Part shown: one piece after another, positions 52,186 through 60,324 of the stretch | Position numbering within the stretch: the stretch's first letter is position 1 | Layout: every line of letters begins with the position of its first letter | From: JAJPXI01 sp051867655 | GTDB taxonomy: Bacteria > Bacillota > Clostridia > Oscillospirales > Oscillospiraceae | Reading direction: 5' to 3' | NCBI GenBank assembly: GCA_051867655.1 | Contig: JBJDYV010000089.1 | Coordinates: forward strand, 29,000 to 92,999 | Length of the DNA: 64,000 bases | Made by a program: the position numbers and the translations under genes | Notes under the pieces: model-generated | Database searches by the model: none | Told to the model about the DNA's origin: nothing | The model's input: only the letters and a program-made list of their open reading frames with translations

Positions 52186-52916
52186 GGGATATTTTTCAAT
52201 GTGATCGCCGCCTCAAACCGTTCGGTGCCCGCGGCGTCCGCGCCGATCACGCACCAGGCGCCGTTCTCCTGCCCGGCGGACAGGGTAATGGTCTCTCCGG
52301 GGCGGCACTCCTTTAAATAGCTGATCTGGAGGGCCGAGACAAACTTGCCCGCCCCCTCCCGTTCCAGGTGGATGGCGTCGCAGGCAAAGTCGGCATAGTG
52401 CACATTGTTCACATGGCCGTTGATATCGGTGTCGCTGTAGTGGAGCAGCCGCTCCTCCACCGGCTCCATCCTCTCAGGCATGGGAGCCCGGTGCAGCTTG
52501 AGGGACTTGCAGAGTTCCCCGCCGGTGGTCCCGGCAAATTCCTCCACGTCGGACAGACGCATGAGCTTGTGGGTGTCCAGATCGGCCATGACCCAGGTGG
52601 ACACCGCCTCGCCGACGGGCTCACCGTTGCGGTACAGGTCAAAGTCCCGGTACATGGACACGCCTTTTCCGCCCCGGTGCCAGGTGCGCACGGTCAGGCG
52701 GTCGTCCCAGCACAGGGGCTTGTCCAGCCGGTACCACATGCGGACCAGCATCCAGAAGCAGTTATACTTCGCCGTGATCTCATCCCGGGAGACGTGCAGC
52801 TCCACCGCCGCTTGGGTGGCCGCCTCCTGCAGGAAGTTCAGCACAGTGGACGGCCTGCACTGGTTAAAGGGATCGGTGTCCCGGGCGCCCACCCGGTATG
52901 TGTCTTCGTAGTACAT
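52182..52916 (-). CDS. Acyl-ACP thioesterase (FatA/FatB-like)
   Basis: 244 residues of two fused hot-dog domains: residues 1 to about 130 with TVLNFLQEAATQAA and DDRLTVRTWHRGGKG, then a second repeat with HYSDTDINGHVNNVHYADFACDAI, the catalytic-type segment. It releases fatty acids from ACP in the cytoplasm. ATG 52916 follows AAAGGA by about 7 nt and lies 2 bp after the stop of the upstream zinc-protein gene; the longer open frame is a shadow of that gene. Confidence 0.87.
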   Translation of the reverse strand: MYYEDTYRVGARDTDPFNQCRPSTVLNFLQEAATQAAVELHVSRDEITAKYNCFWMLVRMWYRLDKPLCWDDRLTVRTWHRGGKGVSMYRDFDLYRNGEPVGEAVSTWVMADLDTHKLMRLSDVEEFAGTTGGELCKSLKLHRAPMPERMEPVEERLLHYSDTDINGHVNNVHYADFACDAIHLEREGAGKFVSALQISYLKECRPGETITLSAGQENGAWCVIGADAAGTERFEAAITLKNIP

Positions 52917-52918
52917 GT

Positions 52919-53527
52919 TCAGTCCTTTCCCTTGATCGTCAGGGTATATTTGCAGCAGATGTCCTCCAGGTCGCTGGCGGTGGCGGCGGGCAGCCGCAGC
53001 ACGCCGCCGCAATGGGCGCAAAACAGGTCCACCGAGCTGTAGTTGACCTGGAGCTTCCACTCCTTCGACCCGCAGGTGCAGGAGATGCCGCCCCGCTGGG
53101 CAATGTCCTTCACTTCGGAGAGCACCTCGTGCATGATGATCTCATCCAGGAAAGCCCCCCGCTCTTCCGACTCGGTTTCCAGCTTGTCCACAGCCTCCTC
53201 CAGCCGTCGGGTGGCGGCAAAGACCGCCTCCTCCTCGCCCACATAGCAGCAGTCCAGCCCCGAAGCGGCACAGGAAAAGGCCAGGCACTTTTCATGGAGA
53301 AAGGCGTGGGTGGAACAGACCACCGTGTGGTCCTTGCCGCAAAACAGGCAGGGTACGGTCAGCTTGCAGCGGTCGCCCATCATCTCGGTGTGCACCGCCG
53401 ACTTGCCGCAGGGGCAGGGCAGTTCCGCCGGGGCCGCCGCCAATTGGAACACGCTGCGCTCGATGACCACCGGCTGCCGGCACGCGGGGCAGAGATATGC
53501 AATGGTACGTTTTCCTTCCTCCACCAT
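52919..53527 (-). CDS. CpXC-type zinc-ribbon protein
   Basis: 202 residues with repeated cysteine pairs: CPACRQP, CPCGKS, CLFCGKD, CTCGS and CAHCGG, suggesting two or more zinc sites around a central helical linker (about 105-150, AVFAATRRLEEAVDKLETE). CpXC proteins have no established function. ATG 53527 is placed behind GGGAGG; a TTG 27 bp earlier is possible. It is tightly coupled to the thioesterase gene. Lipid or ribosome-related roles would be guesses. Confidence 0.7.
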   Translation of the reverse strand: MVEEGKRTIAYLCPACRQPVVIERSVFQLAAAPAELPCPCGKSAVHTEMMGDRCKLTVPCLFCGKDHTVVCSTHAFLHEKCLAFSCAASGLDCCYVGEEEAVFAATRRLEEAVDKLETESEERGAFLDEIIMHEVLSEVKDIAQRGGISCTCGSKEWKLQVNYSSVDLFCAHCGGVLRLPAATASDLEDICCKYTLTIKGKD

Positions 53528-53602
53528 GGAACCCAGCCTCCCAAATCCAGTCAAAATTTTTAATAGGTATATTATAACGGAAAATCAAACATTTTACCAC
53601 CC

Positions 53603-53631
53603 TCATATTTTCCGAATTTTCATCCATACTA
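53603..53631 (+). promoter_or_regulatory. Candidate sigma-G (forespore) promoter for spoVAD
   Basis: TCATA (53603-53607), 17-bp spacer, CATACTA (53625-53631) matches the known sigma-G pattern GHATR-N17/18-CATNHTA at all but one base. It is 180 bp before spoVAD; in Bacillus the spoVA operon is sigma-G dependent. Confidence 0.45.
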
Positions 53632-53667
53632 ATACTGATTTCAAATAAAATGCTATATTTGAAATCC

Positions 53668-53773
53668 CGCGTGCTTTGCACGCTCGTGGCGCACGTGCCG
53701 TGCGTCACGCCGTCTTATAAAAACCTGACGCGCTTCGCGCTATAAAAAGCTTTTCAGCTTTTTATCAGGTTTT
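53668..53773. repeat. String of hairpins in the spoVAD leader
   Basis: In order: GCGTGC-TTT-GCACGC, CGTGGCGCAC/GTGCGTCACG, and then a three-way junction: AAAACCTGA pairs with TCAGGTTTT and encloses GCGC-TTC-GCGC and AAAAAGC-TTTTCA-GCTTTTT. A similar palindrome cluster lies at 33639-33760. It could be a REP-like element or a leader RNA. Confidence 0.5.
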
Positions 53774-53809
53774 AGTATAACTCCAAATATTCAAAGAAGG
53801 AGCCAAAAC

Positions 53810-54817
53810 ATGGACAGCAAAAAACTGGGCGCCCAGACGGTGGCCTTCTCCACCCCGCCCGTGGTGATCGGCCACGGCAACGTGGTGGGCAAAAAAGAGG
53901 GGGAGGGCCCCCTGTCCGCCTGCTTCGACTTTGTGTCGCAGGACGACTACTTTGGAGAAAAGACCTGGGAAAAGGCGGAGCGCTCCATGCAGGAGCAGGC
54001 TCTGAAAAACGCCCTGAAGAACGCCGGCAAGCAGACTGCCGACCTGGACTTTCTGCTGGCGGGCGACCTGCTCAACCAGTGCATTTCCTCCTCCTTTGCC
54101 GCCCGGGCGCAGAAGGTACCCTTTCTGGGGCTGTACGGCGCCTGCTCCACCATGGGGGAGAGTTTACTCCTGGCAGCCATGCTGGTGGATGGCGGCTACG
54201 GCAAGCTGGCGGCCGCGGTGACCTCCTCCCATTTCTGCACAGCGGAGCGGCAGTACCGCACCCCCGTGGAGTACGGCGGACAGCGCCCCCCCACGGCCCA
54301 GTGGACGGTCACCGGCTCGGGGTCCGTTATTGTGGCAAGCTCCGGCAAGGGGCCCAAGGTCACCCACGCCACCGTGGGCAAGATCGTGGACAAGGGCATC
54401 ACCGACGCCAACAACATGGGCGCCGCCATGGCTCCCGCCGCCTACGATACCCTGCGCGCCCACTTCCAGGACACCGGCCGCACTCCGGAGGACTACGATC
54501 TGATCGTTACCGGCGACCTGGGCAAGCTGGGCCATGAGATCGTTACCGACTTCTTTGCCCGGGACGGCGTGAAGATGCCCAACTATACCGACTGCGGCCT
54601 TCTGATTTACGATTTGGAGCGCCAGGACGTCCACTGCGGCGGCTCGGGCTGCGGCTGCGCCGCCGTGGTGCTGACCGGCCACCTGCTGCCCGCCCTGGAG
54701 GAGGGTCATTTCAAACGCATCCTCTTCTGTCCCACCGGGGCCCTGCTCTCCCCCACCTCCACCCAGCAGGGAGAGTCCATCCCCTCCATCTGCCACGCGG
54801 TGGCGCTTGAAGCGTAA
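53810..54817 (+). CDS. spoVAD: Stage V sporulation protein AD
   Basis: 335 residues of the thiolase-like SpoVAD fold: GACSTMGESLLLAAMLV, RYTP-like RYRTPVEYGGQRPPTAQWTVTGSG and GCGCAAVV. SpoVAD binds dipicolinic acid and takes part in its uptake into the forespore. It is followed 12 bp later by spoVAE. The usual upstream partner spoVAC is not present in this window, so the locus is partial or split. Confidence 0.95.
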   Translation: MDSKKLGAQTVAFSTPPVVIGHGNVVGKKEGEGPLSACFDFVSQDDYFGEKTWEKAERSMQEQALKNALKNAGKQTADLDFLLAGDLLNQCISSSFAARAQKVPFLGLYGACSTMGESLLLAAMLVDGGYGKLAAAVTSSHFCTAERQYRTPVEYGGQRPPTAQWTVTGSGSVIVASSGKGPKVTHATVGKIVDKGITDANNMGAAMAPAAYDTLRAHFQDTGRTPEDYDLIVTGDLGKLGHEIVTDFFARDGVKMPNYTDCGLLIYDLERQDVHCGGSGCGCAAVVLTGHLLPALEEGHFKRILFCPTGALLSPTSTQQGESIPSICHAVALEA

Positions 54818-54829
54818 GGAGAACATTGT

Positions 54830-55186
54830 ATGGAATATTTGAACGCTTTTCTGTGCGGCGGGCTTCTGTGCCTGATCGGACAGATTTTGATCGACAAGAC
54901 CAAGCTGACCCCCGCCCGCATCCTGGTGCTCTACGTGGTGGCCGGGGTGGTACTGGGCGGGCTGGGCCTTTACAAGTATCTGGTGCAGTGGGGCGGCGCA
55001 GGTGCCACGGTCCCCCTGACCGGCTTCGGGTACCTGCTGGCCAAGGGCGTGGCCAAGGCCGTGGACGAGATGGGGATTCTGGGGGCCTTCACCGGGGGCG
55101 TCACCGCCGCCGCCGGAGGCATTACCGCCGCCATCTTCTTTGGACTGCTGGTGGCTCTGATTTTCAAGCCCAAATCCAAGCATTAA
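54830..55186 (+). CDS. spoVAE: Stage V sporulation protein AE
   Basis: 118 residues with about four hydrophobic helices; MEYLNAFLCGGLLCLIGQILIDKTKLTPARILV and GFGYLLAKGVAKAVDE are typical of the SpoVAE membrane protein, part of the channel for dipicolinate. It forms an operon with spoVAD and ends at an AT-rich hairpin. Confidence 0.92.
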   Translation: MEYLNAFLCGGLLCLIGQILIDKTKLTPARILVLYVVAGVVLGGLGLYKYLVQWGGAGATVPLTGFGYLLAKGVAKAVDEMGILGAFTGGVTAAAGGITAAIFFGLLVALIFKPKSKH

Positions 55187-55211
55187 TTCTTTTTCTTGAA
55201 AGAAAAAGAAT
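55186..55211 (+). terminator. AT-rich hairpin after spoVAE
   Basis: ATTCTTTTTCTT pairs with AAGAAAAAGAAT directly after the stop codon. There is no GC stem, so it is a weak terminator at best. Confidence 0.4.
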
Positions 55212-55306
55212 CAAAAAGAACTTCAAGCACGCCCTAAACGCCCCTGTCACAGCAGGTTTTCGCCCGGTAACGATCCGTCGTATGAACAGGAGGACAGGAT
55301 AAAATC

Positions 55307-55672
55307 ATGGAGAAGAAAAAACGATCCTGGCTGGCCCCCGCCCTGGCCGGGGGCGCGGCGGGCCTGGCCAACGGCTTTTTCGGGGGCGGCGGCGGCATGA
55401 TCCTGGTGCCCCTGCTGGTGCGCAGGTGCGGTCTTTCCCAGCGGCAGGCCTTTGCCACCTCAGTGGCCATCATCCTGCCCCTGTGCATCCTGTCCTCCGT
55501 CATCTACTTTTTCCGGGGCGGCCTGGACCTGATGACCGCCCTGCCCTATCTGGTTGGCGGTCTGGTGGGCGGCTGGATCGGCGGGCAGGTGTTCAAAAAG
55601 CTGAATATGACCTGGCTGCGCCGGGTCTTTGCCCTGCTGATCATCTACGGAGGGGTGAAGGCGCTGTTATGA
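55307..55672 (+). CDS. Half-size TauE/SafE-family exporter, N-terminal-like half
   Basis: 121 residues with four predicted helices. The start ALAGGAAGLANGFFGGGGGMILVPLLV is the signature of one TauE/SafE repeat. Full members have about 250 residues and two repeats and export sulfite or organosulfonates. This gene holds only one repeat and overlaps the next gene, which holds the other, by 4 bp (ATGA). The ATG follows AACAGGAGGA. The two products probably form a heterodimer. Confidence 0.85.
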   Translation: MEKKKRSWLAPALAGGAAGLANGFFGGGGGMILVPLLVRRCGLSQRQAFATSVAIILPLCILSSVIYFFRGGLDLMTALPYLVGGLVGGWIGGQVFKKLNMTWLRRVFALLIIYGGVKALL

Positions 55673-56040
55673 CAGTCTGGCTTCTCGCCGCTCTGGCCGG
55701 GGCGGTCACCGGAGTGCTCTCCGGCTTCGGCATCGGCGGCGGCACCCTGCTGCTGATCTACCTGACCGCCTTCGCCGGGGTGGAGCAGACCCTGGCCCAG
55801 GGAATCAACCTGCTCTACTTCCTGCCCGCGGCGGCCACTGCCCTGCCCGCTCACATTAAAAATGGGTATATCGACAAAAAGGCGGCCATTCCCGCCATCA
55901 TCGCCGGTCTTGTCTGCACCGCCGTGGCCGCCTGGGTGGCCACGGCCCTGGACGTGGCGCTGCTGCGCAAGTGCTTTGGGGTGTTTCTGCTCTATATCGG
56001 CGTGACCGAGCTGTTTCGCAAAGCGCCGCTGAAAGAATAA
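55669..56040 (+). CDS. Half-size TauE/SafE-family exporter, C-terminal-like half
   Basis: 123 residues with four predicted helices and its own repeat signature GAVTGVLSGFGIGGGTLLLIYL and QGINLLYFLPAAATALPAHIKNGYID. The ATG overlaps the upstream TGA. It is not a frameshifted single gene, because it starts with a complete repeat and its own ATG in an ATGA coupling. The cargo is unknown; sulfur anions are the family's usual substrates. Confidence 0.85.
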   Translation: MTVWLLAALAGAVTGVLSGFGIGGGTLLLIYLTAFAGVEQTLAQGINLLYFLPAAATALPAHIKNGYIDKKAAIPAIIAGLVCTAVAAWVATALDVALLRKCFGVFLLYIGVTELFRKAPLKE

Positions 56041-56070
56041 ACCGCCGGAGGTCAACCTCCGACGGTTTTC
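56041..56070. terminator. Terminator after the TauE pair
   Basis: ACCGCCGGAGGT pairs with ACCTCCGACGGT (one mismatch) with TTTTC after it, directly behind the stop codon. Confidence 0.8.
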
Positions 56071-56094
56071 TGATTCTCGCGCGGTCGAAAACGC

Positions 56095-56529
56095 TTACAA
56101 AAAGCGGCGCAGATCGACCGCGAGCTGTTCCTCCAAGCCGATCAGCCTTTTGGCGATGTCCTTCGACGTTTCGTCCGCCGCCTCGTACTGATTCAAAAAC
56201 TTGCTGAGCGATTTCACGCCCATGTTGCAGCCGTCGGTCATCAGGTCCGCGATCACCGCGTCCGATCGGTTCATCGCCAGCTTCATGTTTGTCTTGACCC
56301 ACGACATGCTTTTCGCCATCGGGTTCGGCTCTTTTCCATCGTCGTGGTACCGGTCCAGAAGCGTCCGGATCTCGTCTCCCAGTTTTTCATGCGCGGATTT
56401 ACAGTCCGAAAGGCACTGTTTCATGTCATCCGTGTGGACGTCGTCCAACACATCGTCGATGGATGCCACGCCCATTTTGATGCCCGCGTCGCATTCCCGC
56501 AGCAGCCGGATCGTATCCTGCTCCACCAT
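56095..56529 (-). CDS. Four-helix protein, DUF2383/ferritin-like type
   Basis: 144 residues, almost wholly helical, with MVEQDTIRLLRECDAGIKMGVASIDDVLDD and MAKSMSWVKTNMKLAMNRSDAVIADLMTDGCNMGVKSL. The NMG near the third helix and KLGDEIRTLLDRY resemble a widespread group of uncharacterised Clostridia proteins with ferritin-like topology. The usual di-iron ExxH residues are not evident. It is a single gene, convergent with the TauE pair. Confidence 0.65.
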   Translation of the reverse strand: MVEQDTIRLLRECDAGIKMGVASIDDVLDDVHTDDMKQCLSDCKSAHEKLGDEIRTLLDRYHDDGKEPNPMAKSMSWVKTNMKLAMNRSDAVIADLMTDGCNMGVKSLSKFLNQYEAADETSKDIAKRLIGLEEQLAVDLRRFL

Positions 56530-56620
56530 GCGAGATCGCCCCCTTCATTTTTCTGCTGTCAGTATGCCCCGTTTTCCGCGCTTCTAACCGCGCCGCGGAA
56601 ACGGGTAGGGGGGAAACTTG

Positions 56621-57526
56621 TTACGCTCGCGCGGCCTTCCAGCTCACCGAAACGGTAAACTCTCCGTTGCGCAGATCGGCGCTCACCTCATGGCCCATCT
56701 GCTCCGCCAGAGCCTTGACGATGGCGAGCCCCAGGCCGGTGTTCCGGCCGGTGCGGGTCCGGTCGGCGGTGTAGAACCGCTCGAAGGCATGGTCCGCGTC
56801 CTCGCCGGTCATATCCGGCGCGCCGTTGGAAAAGGCAGACACCACCTGGTCCCCCTCCCGCCGCAGGCTGACATTCAGATGGCCGGAACCGTGCTTCAGG
56901 GCGTTGGTCAGCAGATTGGACAGCACCCGGACCACCGCGTTCCGGTCGCCCCAAACCGGGGGCAGGTCCGGCTCGATCTCTACGCTGACCCGGATGCCTG
57001 CCCCCTCCAGCTGCTCATAGGCGGCGGCCAGCTGGTCGCTCAGCTCCCGGGACAGATCCACCGGCTCCCGCTCCAGCTTCCACTCGCCGCCCTCCGCACG
57101 GGACAGGTCGTAGAAGGCGGTGATGAGCGTCTGCAGCGTGCGGGCGCGGCTCTCCACCACCGCCAGGTACTCCCTGCGCTGCTCCTCGCTCAGATCCTCC
57201 CGCTCCAAAAGCTGGAGGTAGCCCAAAATGGAGGTCAGCGGCGTACGCAGGTCGTGGGACACGTTGGCGATCTGGCGGCGCAGGTCCTGCTCCTTCCGCC
57301 GGTAGACCACCCCCTCCACCAGACGCTGCTCCATCAGCTTGTTGACCGCCTGGAACAGCTCCTCGGCGGCGGGGCTGGGACAGGGAATTGCAATGCGCGC
57401 CGTGGAGCGATTTTCCATCTGGCTTTTAACCTGCTCTCCGGCCCGGCGCATCCCCCGCCCCAGCGTGACGATGTAGCCGATCAGGGCGGCGCAAAGCAGC
57501 ACGAGTATCACGATCACAATCACCAT
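56621..57526 (-). CDS. Sensor histidine kinase, short N-terminal type
   Basis: 301 residues. One N-terminal membrane helix (residues 2-20) and no outside domain, then HisKA with VSHDLRTPLTSILGYLQLLE, ATPase N-box NLLTNALKHG and G-box RTGRNTGLGLAIV. The lack of a sensor domain fits kinases that take their signal from an ABC transporter next door. It is the last gene of the regulator, ABC ATPase, permease, kinase set. Confidence 0.92.
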   Translation of the reverse strand: MVIVIVILVLLCAALIGYIVTLGRGMRRAGEQVKSQMENRSTARIAIPCPSPAAEELFQAVNKLMEQRLVEGVVYRRKEQDLRRQIANVSHDLRTPLTSILGYLQLLEREDLSEEQRREYLAVVESRARTLQTLITAFYDLSRAEGGEWKLEREPVDLSRELSDQLAAAYEQLEGAGIRVSVEIEPDLPPVWGDRNAVVRVLSNLLTNALKHGSGHLNVSLRREGDQVVSAFSNGAPDMTGEDADHAFERFYTADRTRTGRNTGLGLAIVKALAEQMGHEVSADLRNGEFTVSVSWKAARA

Positions 57527-57544
57527 AAACGCCGCCCCTTTTCG

Positions 57545-58324
57545 TTATTTGATCTCTTTTTTGCGGAACCCGCAAAGGCCGATGGCCGTAAACACGGCGA
57601 ACCACACCGCGCCCACGATCCACGCCTTGCCGCAGAAGGCCCAGTCGCCCACCACGTTAACAGCATTCTCCGCCATCACCGTGGGCATGTGGTTGTAGAC
57701 CGCCATCAGCGCGTCCCCTACAAGATTTCCGTCAGAGCCGCTGATCAGCGCGGACGCCAGCCAGACCACATTGGGCAGCAAGGCAAAGATACCCACGGCA
57801 AGGAACGCGCCGCCCAGTTCGCTTTTAATGAGGAACATACATGCGCAGGTCACTGCCTGCACGCCCACCCACAGCGGGAACACCGTGGCCAGACAAGAAC
57901 CGATGATCTGCATGATCAGGGCATCCGTCTCCGGGTCGTGATACAAAAGGAGCCAGCACAGGCCCACATAAAAGGCCACCATGACAACACAGAACAGAAT
58001 GGACATGACCATCTGAACAGCCAGCTTGCCCAGATAGATACGGGTGCGGCTCAGGCCAAAGGACACCTCGTTTTTCAGCGTGGAGTTTTTATACTGGCCG
58101 GCAAATACCATGTCGCCGGTCAGCAGTGTGGCGTAAAACCCAACCGACAGCATAACGGTCACCATAATGGCTCCGCGGTAAAAGGTCATGTTGTTTCCAT
58201 GAGCATTGGTAAACGCGAAACCGGATGCCAACAGGGCCTCCAGGGCCAGCGCGATCCCCAGTGTGATCCAGGTGTATTTGCGGCGGAACACCTTATAAAA
58301 TTCAGCCCGGATGTAATTCAGCAT
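57545..58324 (-). CDS. ABC-2-type permease
   Basis: 259 residues with six helices; MLNYIRAEFYKVFRRKYTWITLGI is the usual start of lantibiotic-immunity and drug-efflux ABC-2 permeases. The ATG overlaps the ATPase stop (ATGCTGA), behind CGGAGGTGGG. Only one permease gene is present, so a homodimer with the ATPase pair is likely. Confidence 0.88.
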   Translation of the reverse strand: MLNYIRAEFYKVFRRKYTWITLGIALALEALLASGFAFTNAHGNNMTFYRGAIMVTVMLSVGFYATLLTGDMVFAGQYKNSTLKNEVSFGLSRTRIYLGKLAVQMVMSILFCVVMVAFYVGLCWLLLYHDPETDALIMQIIGSCLATVFPLWVGVQAVTCACMFLIKSELGGAFLAVGIFALLPNVVWLASALISGSDGNLVGDALMAVYNHMPTVMAENAVNVVGDWAFCGKAWIVGAVWFAVFTAIGLCGFRKKEIK

Positions 58325-59238
58325 GTCTGCCCACCTCCGATCAGGTTTAGGAAGTAGGCTTCCAGGTCGCTGCCCTTCTGCTCCATGCCCAGCAGGGCAA
58401 CGCCTCCTGCCGTCAGGGCGGCGGACACCGCCTGGGGCCGGTCCAGCAGCTCGTACAGCTCGATCACATTGCCGGGCAGCACCTCGTACTGCTCCGCGCC
58501 CAGCTCCCGCTCCAGCACTGCGGCGGCTTTGGCCGCGTCGTCCACCGTCAGACGCAGGCAGGTACGGCACTTTTCATGGAGCTTCTCAGCGGAGATCTCC
58601 TCCAACAGCTTTCCCTTCTCTAAAAAGCCGTAGCAGGTGGCCACGCTGGACAGCTCGGTCAGAATGTGGCTGGAGATCAGGATGGTGGTCTGCCGCTCCC
58701 GGTTCAGCTGCCGCAGCAGCGCGCGGAACTCGGCCACCCCCTCCGGGTCCAGGCCGTTGATGGGCTCGTCCAGGATGAGAAAATCCGGGTGGTTCATCAG
58801 GGCCAGGGCCAGGCCCAGCCGCTGCTTCATGCCCAGGGAAAAGGACTTGAATTTCTTCTTCCCGGTATCCCGCAGCTCCACCGACTCCAGCACCTCGTCC
58901 ACCACATCCCTGCCGGGGATGCCCCGCTGGATGCGGTAGTATTCCAGGTTCTCCCGGGCGGTCAGGAAGGGAGAAAAAGAGGGGATCTCGATCATGGCCC
59001 CCGTGCGCCGGCGAGCCTTTTCCAGCTCCCGGCCCGTCTGTCCGAACAGCTCCAGCGACCCGGCGGTGGGCGTACTCTGCCCGGTGACCAGCCGCATCAG
59101 GGTGGTCTTGCCTGCCCCATTGCGGCCCACCAGGCCGTAAATATCTCCTTTATGCACCGTCAGGTCGGCCCGGTCCAGGGCATGGCTCTTGCCATAGGAC
59201 CGGCTCAGACCGTGGGTGGCCAGTACAATGTCGCTCAT
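58318..59238 (-). CDS. ABC transporter ATPase (antibiotic/lantibiotic efflux type)
   Basis: 306 residues. Walker A GRNGAGKTT, signature FSLGMKQRLGLALAL, Walker B LILDEPINGLDP and H-loop ISSHIL, followed by a C-terminal domain of about 80 residues. It closely fits the BcrA/SpaF-like group that pumps peptides or drugs from the membrane. Partner permease and two-component genes follow and precede it. Confidence 0.92.
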   Translation of the reverse strand: MSDIVLATHGLSRSYGKSHALDRADLTVHKGDIYGLVGRNGAGKTTLMRLVTGQSTPTAGSLELFGQTGRELEKARRRTGAMIEIPSFSPFLTARENLEYYRIQRGIPGRDVVDEVLESVELRDTGKKKFKSFSLGMKQRLGLALALMNHPDFLILDEPINGLDPEGVAEFRALLRQLNRERQTTILISSHILTELSSVATCYGFLEKGKLLEEISAEKLHEKCRTCLRLTVDDAAKAAAVLERELGAEQYEVLPGNVIELYELLDRPQAVSAALTAGGVALLGMEQKGSDLEAYFLNLIGGGQTC

Positions 59239-59458
59239 ATCAGTTCCTGCCTTTCCTTTGAAGTTGGCTTCATTCTATCGGGAAAGTCTCAAAGCCCCCC
59301 AAAGAAAGTGTGAAGAAAAGATTAAGATATCGTTGTCGCGCTCGGGTTGGCCGCACAACGGGTCGCTTTCCCTCCGACTCGGGCTTAAAACAGAACCGCT
59401 TTGCGCTTCTTCGGTTTCTCGCCCTCGCTCCGGTCCAAGCTTCCCTGCGCGGCTGCCC

Positions 59459-60151
59459 TCACAGCTCCGCCATTTTAAAGCCAATGCCCCAGACGGTCTT
59501 GATGAACTCCCGGTCGGGGCAGGCCTTGGCAAGCTTGGCACGCAGGTTGCTGACGTGGACGTTCACCGTGTTGTCATCCCCCATGAACTCCTCACCCCAC
59601 ACCGACTCGTAGATCTGCGCGCGGGAAAAGGCCCGCTTGGGGTGCTCCATCAACAGGGCCAGAATGGCAAATTCCCGGGCCGTCAGGTCCACCGCCCGGC
59701 CCTGCGCGGTGAGGGTGTGGTCCTCCCTGTTGAGCTTCAGCCCACCGCAGGCCAGCTCCGCGGCACTTCCGCTGTGGGAAAAGCGGCGGTATCGCCGCAG
59801 CTGGGCCTCTACCCGGGCCAGCACCTCCTCGTTGTCGAAGGGCTTGGGGATGAAGTCGTCCGCCCCCAGGTGCAGCACGTTCACCCGGTCGTCCACCGCC
59901 ACCTTGGCGGACAGGACGATGATGGGCATGGTCTTGCCCTGCCGTATTTGCGCGATAAACTCCTCCCCCGTCAGGCCGGGGAGCATCAGGTCCAGCAGGA
60001 CCAGGTCGTAGTCGTATTTCTCCGCCCACAGCATGGCCTCGCTGCCGGAAAAGGCGGCGCGGCAAACGTACCCCGCCCCCTCCAGAATGGTGCAGAGCAG
60101 GCGGTTGATGTCGGGATCGTCCTCGACGATCAGAATATTCGCGCTTTCCAT
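59459..60151 (-). CDS. OmpR-family response regulator
   Basis: 230 residues. Receiver domain with acidic pocket VEDDPD, phosphorylated Asp in VLLDLMLPG and conserved Lys in LSAK; C-terminal winged helix with YESVWGEEFMGDDNTVNVHVSNLRAKL. It is upstream of the ABC and kinase genes on the same strand, after a 220-bp gap (59239-59458) in which I see no gene. It probably activates the ABC genes on membrane-active peptides. Confidence 0.94.
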   Translation of the reverse strand: MESANILIVEDDPDINRLLCTILEGAGYVCRAAFSGSEAMLWAEKYDYDLVLLDLMLPGLTGEEFIAQIRQGKTMPIIVLSAKVAVDDRVNVLHLGADDFIPKPFDNEEVLARVEAQLRRYRRFSHSGSAAELACGGLKLNREDHTLTAQGRAVDLTAREFAILALLMEHPKRAFSRAQIYESVWGEEFMGDDNTVNVHVSNLRAKLAKACPDREFIKTVWGIGFKMAEL

Positions 60152-60261
60152 TTCCGTCCATTCCTCCTGTTTGAAAACTTCTCACGGCAAAGTTTGATCT
60201 TATCTTATCAAAAAAGCAACAAGTATTCTGAAAATAAGTATGAAGTTTTCCTTAAGTCCAA

Positions 60262-60308
60262 AAGAAAGGGCTTGTTGCCTGCGATTCACAGACAACAAGC
60301 CCTTTCGG
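60262..60308. terminator. Terminator after the amino acid ABC operon
   Basis: GAAAGGGCTTGTTG and its complement form a 14-bp stem with a 15-nt loop. The minus side continues CTTTTGG. Confidence 0.75.
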
Positions 60309-60324
60309 CTTCTGAAAGATCGGA

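Noticed and set aside
55426..56040. Single frameshifted TauE/SafE gene
   Set aside because: The second half starts with its own ATG in an ATGA overlap and a full repeat signature, so two intact genes explain the data better.
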